Of a stretch of DNA of 38,976 nt, positions 1 through 9,000 are shown piece after piece. The stretch is from Verrucomicrobiales bacterium (GTDB lineage: Bacteria; Verrucomicrobiota; Verrucomicrobiia; Limisphaerales; CAIMTB01): the NCBI GenBank assembly GCA_016795425.1, contig JAEUHG010000274.1:1-38976 (forward strand), read 5' to 3'. Made by a program: the position numbers and the translations under genes. The notes under the pieces are model-generated. The model was given only the letters and a program-made list of their open reading frames with translations. It was not told where the DNA came from and ran no database searches. How positions within the stretch are numbered: position 1 is the first letter of the stretch; each line of letters opens with the position of its first letter.

Positions 1-1338
1 GGGTCGTCGTTGCTTGGACTGCTGTGGAAGTCGTCCAACGGCGCGCCGAGCCAGGTCGTGTTTGGTGAGTTGAGTTCGGGTGTCGTTCGTCTGGCCAGGG
101 TGCCGCGTCGGAAGTGGCCGGACATCGTCTTGAAGCGTGAATATTCACGGTTGGAATTGGGATTCGCCACGGCGACGAAGGAGGCTCCGGTCCTGGTGGC
201 TTGGACGCCGAGTGGCTCGGAACTGAGCACGGCGATGTTGAAAGCCGACGGAACCGTGCAAGTGACGGAAGGCGGAACGGGAACGCCGGGATTCGCGGTG
301 GGCGAGGTGCGTCGCGTGGCGGGAGCCTCGGGCGATGAATGGTTGGTTCGAGAGGTGAGCGGCGAGCGTGTCGTGATCTATCGGATGAGCTTCGACGGAC
401 GATTCCTGGTGGCGCGCGACTTGGTGGCACCTGGTGGTGAGCGTTTTGAAAGCGCCTTCGGTTTGGCGGATGGCGGAGTGGTTGCGACGTTAGCTCGAGT
501 AGGCGGGACGGGTAAGACGTTGGCGGCCGGGTGGCTGGCGGTTTACCACGACCGGAACGGAAAGTTGGAGTTGGTTTCGCGGACGGCGCTGCCGACGCCA
601 GCCAAGCCGGTTTCACGGGCGAGCGTCCTGGTGTATGAGCGGGATCCGTTCCTGGATCCAACGGCTCGGGAATTGGAGGTGCTGACCGCGGGCTTGTGGA
701 CGCGCGAAGCCGCGCTGGTGACGGGTGGGATCTCAGTGACCACGGAGACCTTCAAGAACGACCGAGCGGGTCTGGGGTTTGTCGATGTGCGTGAACTCAG
801 GACCGCACAAACGCTGCCGGCAAAGGCGTATGTCATGGCGAATCAATGGAGACCGGACACGAGCGTGTTCTTTGGAGAGCCATTGCGTGGACCGGATAAC
901 CAGGATCGCAATGTGCTCACTGGCGCCACCACCGACCTTGATCACGATGGGATGGACGATGCTTGGGAGCGGTGGTGCTTTGGCGGCCTGGAGGCGGGGC
1001 CCGAAGACGATCGTGATGGGGATGGGTTTGGAGCGCTGGCCGAGTATCGAAACGCCACGGATCCTACCAATGCGCGATCCAAACCAGCGGTCGGTGATCA
1101 GGAATTGACGGTGGTACGATTGACGGTTTCCGGGGGCGGCCCCGTGGCCCTGAGATGGAAGGGACCCGTCGCCGGAACCTATAGGGTGGAGAGTTCGGAG
1201 GATTTGATCGTCTGGCTGGAGGCGGGTGGTCGGGTCGTGGCGGTGGACGATGAATGGGAATGGGTGGAGCAGGCCGAGGCTGGGAGGACGCGGTTTTACC
1301 GGGTAAAGCGAGCAGTGGCCGGACCCACCATCCCATGA
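1..1338 (+). CDS. Secreted protein with Ca-binding-type repeat and FYR C-terminal domain (5' partial)
   Basis: The frame is open to the left edge, so this is the 3' part of a longer gene; a TTG at position 10 is in frame but is probably internal. The visible 445 codons are mostly beta-rich sequence with no enzyme motif I recognise. Near the C-terminus lies an Asp-rich DxDxDG segment (DLDHDGMDDAWE, then DDRDGDGFGALAEY and a TDPTN ending). This is the thrombospondin-type-3-like calcium-binding motif common in verrucomicrobial exported proteins. The last 68 residues form a beta-domain with YRVESSEDL, a Trp, and the tail RFYRVKRA. The stop codon TGA falls inside the repeat string CCATGAACC. An extracellular role is inferred; no function can be assigned. 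Confidence 0.8.
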   Translation, partial: GSSLLGLLWKSSNGAPSQVVFGELSSGVVRLARVPRRKWPDIVLKREYSRLELGFATATKEAPVLVAWTPSGSELSTAMLKADGTVQVTEGGTGTPGFAVGEVRRVAGASGDEWLVREVSGERVVIYRMSFDGRFLVARDLVAPGGERFESAFGLADGGVVATLARVGGTGKTLAAGWLAVYHDRNGKLELVSRTALPTPAKPVSRASVLVYERDPFLDPTARELEVLTAGLWTREAALVTGGISVTTETFKNDRAGLGFVDVRELRTAQTLPAKAYVMANQWRPDTSVFFGEPLRGPDNQDRNVLTGATTDLDHDGMDDAWERWCFGGLEAGPEDDRDGDGFGALAEYRNATDPTNARSKPAVGDQELTVVRLTVSGGGPVALRWKGPVAGTYRVESSEDLIVWLEAGGRVVAVDDEWEWVEQAEAGRTRFYRVKRAVAGPTIP

Positions 1339-1454
1339 ACCTCCGCACCCAGCACACCTCGTCGCGGCACGGCGAGGGCTACCTTACCGGGCCCAATTCC
1401 GACTCAGGTGGACCCTGTCGCGCTGCGACAGGGCAATCCCGCCCTGGTTCATGG
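1333..1454 (+). repeat. Palindromic gene-3'-end repeat, copy A
   Basis: The element is bounded by CCATGAACC (1333-1341) and its exact reverse complement GGTTCATGG (1446-1454). Inside are a hairpin at 1357-1377 (CCTCGTCG pairing with CGGCGAGG), a conserved block at 1379-1414, and a perfect 9-bp hairpin with loop GCT at 1413-1433. The TGA of the upstream gene is inside the first CCATGAACC. The conserved block matches copy B at 26 of 36 positions, counted by eye. The hairpins could end transcription of the upstream gene. CCATGAACC recurs at 1489-1497 over the next gene's start codon. Confidence 0.7.
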
Positions 1455-1490
1455 TCCGTGGGGCGTTCAAGAAGAAACAAGTGGCTTTCC

Positions 1491-2597
1491 ATGAACCGAA
1501 CCATAAGAGCATGTCTTACATGGTATCTGGGTTGGATGGCCGCGGGAGCCTGGGACGATCTGTCGCTGCTTTCCGACGAATTCGACGATCCGGGATCGAT
1601 GCAACGATGGCGGCAGGTGTGGCGCGAGGAAGGTTGGGGGGCGGATCAGTTGGAGACCTGGGAGATCAACGGAACGCATCCGGGCCGGATGACCATGATT
1701 CCGCACACCAGCACGTGGTTCCGTGATTGGCGCGGCGTGCTGGCCTTCCAGGAGGTCGACGGGGATTTCGTGGTGACGACCGATGTCGAGGTCAGCGGGC
1801 GGTCAGGCAGCGGTGCGCCGCTCAGCACCTATTCCTTGGCGGGGATCATGGTTCGGCAACCGGGGACATCCGTGACGTCGCCAGCGACCTGGAGTCCCGG
1901 GGGTGAGAACTACGTGTTTCTCAGTCTTGGCTGTGGCGATACGCCGGGGACGTTTCAGTTTGAAGTGAAAACCACCCGCAATTCGGATTCTGAGTTGATG
2001 TTGGCCCGCGCGTCTTCGCGCGTGAGAATCCAGGTGGCGCGGGTGGGTTCGTCGTTCCTCATGCTGCGTCAGGAGGGAAATGGTCCGTGGCAGGTGCATC
2101 GCCGGTACGCGCGTCCGGATTTGCCTGCAAGATTGCAGGTGGGGCTGACGACCTACACGGATTGGCCTGGGGCCTCGGCGCTGGACCCATGGGTCCATAA
2201 CCAAACGGTCATCGAAGGAGGGAATCCGGATCTTCTGGCACAATTCGAATACGCGCGGTACGCGCGTCCGCAGGTGCCGGCGGCGGTGGCGGGTCGCGAC
2301 CTGACCCATCCGTCACAAGTCAGCGATGCGGAGTTGTTGGGATTTCTTGGGGCGAACGCCAATGTACCGGGTGGTGCGCGGCAAGCTCCGGGCCTGGTGG
2401 TGGCGCCGGGGAACGGGGAAGGGCAGGTGATTCTGGGAATATCCGGACTGGAGCGCGATCGCAGTTATCGGCTGCAGCGGACCTTCGATCTTTCGCAATG
2501 GGAGACGATGGATCGTTGGATCGGGGCCGACGGCACGCGGGAAGTGTTGGTGGATGGGACCGCTCCGTGGACCGCCTTCAGGATGGCGACACCGTGA
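1491..2597 (+). CDS. Secreted beta-sandwich (LamG/DUF1349-like) protein with FR-type C-terminal domain
   Basis: The ATG at 1491 was chosen because it starts a signal-peptide-like N-terminus (basic MNRTIR, hydrophobic stretch, AGAWDD). The open frame upstream to 1254 overlaps the previous gene and repeat A. The 368-residue product has a central region (about residues 25-230) with SDEFDDP, TSTWFRDWRG, GDFVVTTDVEV and GIMVRQPG. These are typical of concanavalin-A-like/DUF1349 glycan-binding folds that measure a treated surface or ligand; the family call is from memory of these motifs. The last 60 residues contain YRLQRTFDLSQW and end AFRMATP, a divergent form of the C-terminal domain seen in the upstream gene. 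Likely exported; the ligand is unknown. Confidence 0.8.
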   Translation: MNRTIRACLTWYLGWMAAGAWDDLSLLSDEFDDPGSMQRWRQVWREEGWGADQLETWEINGTHPGRMTMIPHTSTWFRDWRGVLAFQEVDGDFVVTTDVEVSGRSGSGAPLSTYSLAGIMVRQPGTSVTSPATWSPGGENYVFLSLGCGDTPGTFQFEVKTTRNSDSELMLARASSRVRIQVARVGSSFLMLRQEGNGPWQVHRRYARPDLPARLQVGLTTYTDWPGASALDPWVHNQTVIEGGNPDLLAQFEYARYARPQVPAAVAGRDLTHPSQVSDAELLGFLGANANVPGGARQAPGLVVAPGNGEGQVILGISGLERDRSYRLQRTFDLSQWETMDRWIGADGTREVLVDGTAPWTAFRMATP

Positions 2598-3087
2598 TGG
2601 CGGCTGGACAGGCGTTCGGGTGCCGGGCGGGAGGTCGATGGTGTTGGCGACAATGGAACCTCCTGAGCGGATCCGGACGGGTCCATCAATCTTGCGGCAC
2701 CGCGGACCCAACCGTTGGTGGATCTCGTCAAATGGACAAATCCGCCTAGATTCACGGCATGATCGACCCGACCCAAGAATCCAAACCGTCGGATGAGGTA
2801 GGCCAAGCGACCGGTCGGGAGTTGGTCTCTGGCCCGTGCACGGCCGTCGAAGCTGCCTCGGCTCTGCGCATTTCCAGTGAGGAACAGTTGGCGCGGTTCG
2901 AGGAAGCGTTGAAGGAGGAGGACTGGGGGCATCAGCCGTGTTGAGGCGGCGGGCGGGGGATTGGACCGGTGCGTCGAGCAAGAATCGCATTGCCATCGGA
3001 ACGTTCTGAGGGCAAGGAGGGTTCACTCTCGGCCAAGTTGGGCCTCAACGTTTAGGGCCTGCAGGGGCCGAGGAATTCCGTCATTCG
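2598..3087. other. 490-bp spacer before the giant exoprotein
   Basis: Apart from the possible small gene at 2759-2944, I see no RNA gene, repeat or clear promoter here. A TAGATT at 2748-2753 could be a -10 element just before the small gene, but no matching -35 is visible. A GAGGAA purine run lies about 12 nt before the giant gene's ATG. Confidence 0.4.
2759..2944 (+). CDS. Possible small hypothetical protein
   Basis: This is a 61-codon ATG frame between two secreted-protein genes. The product is acidic and ends with a helix-like segment (SSEEQLARFEEALKEEDW) followed by GHQPC. It has no signal peptide, membrane segment or known motif. There is no clear ribosome-binding site before the ATG. 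It is listed because the C-terminal half has the look of a real amphipathic helix, but it may be chance. Confidence 0.3.
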   Translation: MIDPTQESKPSDEVGQATGRELVSGPCTAVEAASALRISSEEQLARFEEALKEEDWGHQPC

Positions 3088-6000
3088 ATGAATCGGCGTT
3101 CTGTACTCAATGGATTGGTGTGTGGACTTCTAAACCTGGTAGTCGCGTGCCCGGCGCTGGCTGCGGATGGCGATGTGCCCATTCAGGCGGTCGCGGTGTC
3201 GGGCGGGAGGGTGGAGCTGCGATGGCCCGCCTCGGCGGCCGCGGTTTTGGAGTCCTCGCCGGCCCTGGGAACGTCAGCGCTTTGGGCAACGGCGCCGGAG
3301 TCCGTGGAAGACAGAACAGGATTCCGCGTGGTGACCGTGACGCCTGCCGGGGGTGCCCGGTTCTTCCGATTGGCCCTGCGCGGGCCGAACCTGGTTCGTG
3401 TGGTGGCGACGTCGCCCAGCAGCGGGGAGTCGGGAGTCGCCGTCACGCGCGAGACCGTTTTTCGTTTGTCGGGGCCGTTGGCCTCGGACGAGGTGGTGAC
3501 CACGGGCGATCTTTCGGTGACCGCCGGGGGGCGATCGATCCTCTCGCGGGTGGAGGTGGGGAGCGATCGGAAGACCCTGACCCTCTTCTACCTGGAGAAT
3601 CTGCCGAGTAGTGCGAAGGCGACCGTGCGCCTGCGTGGGGACAGTCTGCGGGATACCACGGGGCAGGCGATTGACGGAGATGGGGACGGGGTAGCGGGAG
3701 GAACGGCCGTGGTGGAGTTCGTGACCTCGGGGACAGTGGCGGTGCCGGGGACGGCGGTGGAGGGCTGGGTCTATGCGTCGGAGCGAAGGTCAGACGGAAG
3801 CAATCGTCCGTTGGCGGGCGCGACGGTGACGGTGGACGGGGCGGAGGAGAGTCTGAGGGTCGTGACCGATGCGAGCGGATACTTCCGGTTGGAACCTTCG
3901 CCTGCCGGACGGTTCTTTGTGCATGTGGATGGTCGGACCGCGGTCGGCAGCCAATGGCCCGGGGGAGCGTATTACCCGTTCGTCGGCAAGGCGTGGGAGG
4001 CGGTTGCGGGCAGGACCAACAACCGTGCGGGCGGCACCGGGGAGATCTTTCTGCCACTGATATCGGCGGATACATTAAAGGTGATCAGCGCGACCAACGA
4101 CACCGTGATTGGATTGCCGTCGTCGGTAGTGGCGACGAATCCGGCGATGGCGGGCGTCCGCATCACGGTGCCGCCGGATGCGTTGTTCAGCGAGAATGGC
4201 GTTCGGGGAGGACGGGTCGGGTTGGCGCCGGTGGTGGCGGACCGATTGCCGGAGCCGTTGCCGCCTGGATTGCGTTTCCCTTTGGTGATCACGATCCAGA
4301 CCGACGGTCCCATGAATTTTGACCGCCCGGTACCGGTGCGGTTTCCCAATCTTCCGGACCCGGCGACGGGCTTGAAGCTGCCTCCCGGTGCGAAGTCGGC
4401 CCTATGGAGCTTCAATCATGACACCGGTCGGTGGGAGGTGCAGGGATTGGTGACGATCACGGCCGACGGAGAGTATGCGGAGACGGATCCAGGGGTTGGA
4501 GTTCGCCAACCGGGCTGGCACGGCATCGCGCCCGGAATCGGGGCCGGCGGTCCTGGCGACGAGGACGACGACGATGATGACAATGACGATGGGGACGGAC
4601 CGAACTGTCCGAACGGCGCGCCACCGGCCTGCTGCGAGCCGGGAGGTTGGGACAAGCTCAAGAAACAGTGCGATCAGCAGAAAGAACTGACGCTGAATTC
4701 GATCTTCGATTTTGGTGTCGACGGTCTGGATTTCGCGTTGGAAGCGCTGCCGGCAGGTTGTTTGGCGTCGGGCATGTTCGAAACCGGCAAGACCGCGCGT
4801 GATTGCGTGGTGGTCGGGCAATTCACGGACAACTGTGCCGACATCGCGTCGGACAATGGCATCGGGTTTGGACTGAGCTGCATTCCGGTCGTGGGCGGGG
4901 TGTTGGATTTGGGTTGGGGCGGCAAGCAATTGATCGACAACCTTATCGAGTTCGATGAGTGCCTGGACGACATCAAGGCCGCATGCGGGACCGCATCGAA
5001 GGCGTCGCCGCACAGTGAGGGCGGGGGGCGACCTTCGGCCGCGGTGGTGACGCAGGATCCGCGGGTGGAGCGGATCAAGGATCTGTTGGCGCTGCAGATC
5101 GAGTTGGCGGAGTCTTCCAGCAATCTGCTGGCGCGGCTCTATGGTGCTCCGGTTTGGTCGAGAGCAACGTCGCCCGCCGATCTCCCGCTCTACCAGGGTT
5201 TGCTGTCGGCAATCTCCGCGGCTTTGAAGGCGGAGAGTCCGGGCGGCAAGACCGTGACCGCGGCGGAGCGCGAGGCGGTGGTGATGCTGGTTCGTCCGAA
5301 CGGCGCCAGCGAGAGCGACTTGCAGGCGCTGATCACCCGGCTCGAGGGATTCGCCAACGGCTCCTTGAAGACGGATGTGACGACGCGCAATGCGCTGATT
5401 GGTGCGTTCGATCGGTACCTCGATGCGTTGGACAAGGCGTTGACGGATGACTGGAAAGATCCCTTCGATGGATTTCGTCAGATCCTGGAACTGGTGACTT
5501 CCATGTATGAGCCGAACCCGGATACGGACTCGGTGAGCGCGCAGGAGACTCCCGCACTGGCGGCGATTTCCAGGCACGACGCCATCGAGGAGAGCGAAGA
5601 ACCGCCTGGGTTTCCTGTGGGTCGCCATTTTTATCTGCTGCGCGATCACGACACTGGTTTTGTTCGACGCGGGCGATTGAATGAACAAGGCCGGTTCGAT
5701 GACCTGATCCTCCGGCCGGACACTCTCTATTCGGTGGCCTATTTTGATCCGCTAACCATGAGAGCGGGAGCCTCGTTCTTCCGATCGGGGCTTCTCTCGG
5801 CGGTGGCGTTGGAGATAGTGATTCCGACCGCCCTGTTATTGCCCGTCAGAGGTTCCACCGAACTCGCCCTGCGTTTTCCGGACCATGACATCGACGGGCT
5901 TCCTGACCTGGTGGAGGCAGTGTTGGGGACCAGTCGGGACAAGGCGGATTCGGATAACGACGGACTGAAGGATGGTCAGGAGGTGTTGATGGGGTCGGAT

Positions 6001-9000
6001 CCGCTGGATGGGGTCGGTGTTCCGGTGGGCGTGGTGGCCGTGGTGCCGACGCCTGGGGTGCCGCGAGGAATTGCGGTGGAGGGCGGATTGGCGTTGGTGG
6101 CGGCGTCGAATGGCTTGGGAATCTACGATGTTTCGGATGTGCGAAGCCCGTTTCAGATTTCGGCGATCGCGGAGCCGGCGACCACGGTGTCGTTGCGTGG
6201 ACGTGAGGCGTGGGTGGGATGGGTGGGGGGAGTCGGCCGCCATGATCTCACCAACCCGTCCATCCCAGTGACCGTGTGGCATCGATCCGACGTGCGGACC
6301 GTGGTGGCGATAAGCTTCCTCCCGGAGGCTGGGCTGGTGATGGCGGATCGTCGGCTTCTCCGGCTCGATGCGAGGACCGGGGTGACGACGGGTTCGGTGG
6401 AACTGCCTCTTCCAGTGGATGATGTGGCGGTCAGCGGCGGCAGGATCTATGCGGTGGCGAGTGGGAGCCTCTACGTGGTGGATTCGGGGGAACTCGGGTT
6501 GAGGCTGGCCCATACGGTGGACACAACGATGACGCGCGGAGTGGGCGGCCGGCCCTTGCGATTATTTGGGGCGAACCCCTTGCTGTACGGAGTGCGGACG
6601 GTGGGTTTCAGCGTCTTCGAGACACGGCAGGAGGATCCACCGGTCTTGATCCAGGATCATTTCACCCGGCAATCCGGATGGCGGGATCTGGCATTGCACG
6701 ACGCGGATCGGGGGGTCGCGGTGGTTGGGCCCAACAGCACCGAGGAAGGCGAACATGACGTCGGGCTTTACGACCTGCGTCCTGCCGGGACGAATGCGCA
6801 GTTCCAGGCGACGTTGCCATTGCCCGGGGGTTCAGGTGCCGCGGTGGAGTTGTCACGGGCCCGCGCTTACGTGGCGGACGAGGGTGCCGGCTTGGTGATA
6901 CTCAACTATCTGCCGCCGGATTTGGGTACCAATGCTCCCACGCTCCAACTTCGCCTTGGCGGACTCGACACGCTGGGGCCGGTGGAAGGCGGCGCGTTGG
7001 TGTCGATCCAGGCGACGGCAGTGGATGACATCGCGGTCCGTGATGTGGAGTTTCTTGCGGACGGTGTTCTGGTGGGTCGGGACGACAGCTATCCCTACGA
7101 GGTTCTGGTGCGGGCACCCTTGGTGACGCCCGCGAACCCATCACCGGTGATGGTGCTGCGCGCGCGTGCGACCGACACCGTTGGTAATGCGATTCAGACG
7201 TCCGCGATGGCGGTTCCGGTGGTCGTCGATGCGACGCCGCCGAAGGTGACGGCGGTGGAGCCGCCCGAGGGGGGTGTCATTCTGGCGAATCTCATCACCG
7301 AGGTCCGGGTGAGTTTCAGCGAGGCGGTGGTGGGGGCCGAGGCCGCGGGTTCACTGACACTGCTTCACAGCGGACCGGACCAAATCCTGGGCACGCCGGA
7401 CGACGCTCCGGTGGCTGGGACTGTGACCTACGACGGGTCGGGGCCGCATCTGCGGTTTGTGGCCTCGAACCCATTGACGGTGGGCAGCTACCGGGGAGTT
7501 CTGGCGGCGGGATTGAAGGATGCGGCAGGAAATACGCGTCTGAAGTCATTTGCCTGGGAATTCAGAACCGGACCGGCGCCCTTCCCGACGGTGATTGCAC
7601 CGTTCGGACCCATCGTGCGGGTGGGCGGCGTGGTGGAGGAGATCACGGCGATTTTTGATCAACCCGTGCCCAAGGTCTTCACGGATACCTACACCTGGAA
7701 ACTGAGCCGCATTTCCACGACCGAACCGGCCACGGAGATTTCGCCGCTGGAGGTTCGGTTGGCAGCGGACGCGCGGACCTACACGCTCCGTCCACCGACC
7801 CCGCTCGGGCCCGGGGATTACCAGGTCAATGGCAGCGGACCCAATCTTCCTCCGGCGCAATGGACCTTCAACCTGCGCACGGTGCCGAACGAGCCTGTGA
7901 ACGTGGTGAACGGGCAGGTGCAATGGAAGTATCCGCCGGGACCGCTTTCCAACGACGTGCTGGTGGTGAATCTGCCCGGAAAGGTGGTGCCGCTGAGCAA
8001 CCAGGCGCTGCAACGGCTGGAGGCATGGACCGACCTCCAGATAAGCGACAATTTCACGGCGCGCGAGCCGGTCGAAATTCTCGGGGCGGTATCGATGGAG
8101 CGAAACGTCGTGCTGGGACCTGGCGTGATGAATGTGCGGGGACCGCTGTGGTTGACCGCGAGCGGTGCCTCGATGCGCCTGCGGTCGCAGGTTTTGAATC
8201 TGTTTGGAGGCGGCGAAGTCTGGGGCGGCCTCGGGTTCCTGGACGATCTGTCGGTCGTCGTGAATCAGCCGGCTAGCCTGCTTGTGATCAGTAATACGTT
8301 CGTCACCTCCGGCAATACGACACTGACCAATCCTGTGGGAAGCCTGGTGAACCTCGGGACCTTACGGCGGAGTGGCGGGACGAATCTGGTGCGCCTCGAA
8401 GGTGCGAGGCTGCGCAACGACGGTCGGTTCGAGGTGCAGGAGGGCGGCGTGCTGGTGCAGTTCCTGGAGAACGAGGGAACTATCCACCTGGCACCCGAAG
8501 CGCGACTGGTGGTGTCGGGTCGGGCGCGGGGTGGTGTCACTTCGCGGATTCTTGGTACGGGTGGTCTCGAGTTTGGCGAATGGGATTGGCTGCGGAACCG
8601 GTTGGTCCGAGAGGCCGACGGCGAGGTCCGGGGAGAAGTGGGAACCACAGGTCCGCTGTGGATTCACGGCGGCACCGTGACGCTCTGGAAACTTGCGGCG
8701 CGGGAGAATGCGTCGACTGAGATCCGGCAGTCGGCGGTGTTGCGGGTGTTGGGCGCGGCGCAGATGGGATCGGTGGGTGTCAGCGGCGGCACTCTTGGGT
8801 TCAACGGCGATGCCTTGGTGACGAAGTTGGATTTGAACCAGGGTGGGTTCGTGGAGTCGGCGGGACAAACTCGGGTAACGGGTGAGGCATGGATTCGAAA
8901 CGGATGGTTACAGGGCGGAGGAACGATCGAGTTTGCCGGCACGACGGTGATGTCGAACGCGAACCAGCAGTCCGTGTTGCGCGTTGGCGGCGGGGTCGTG

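Noticed and set aside
4558..4602. GAC/GAT-rich stretch as a DNA repeat or CRISPR-like element
   Set aside because: It is in-frame coding sequence for an Asp run in the giant exoprotein.
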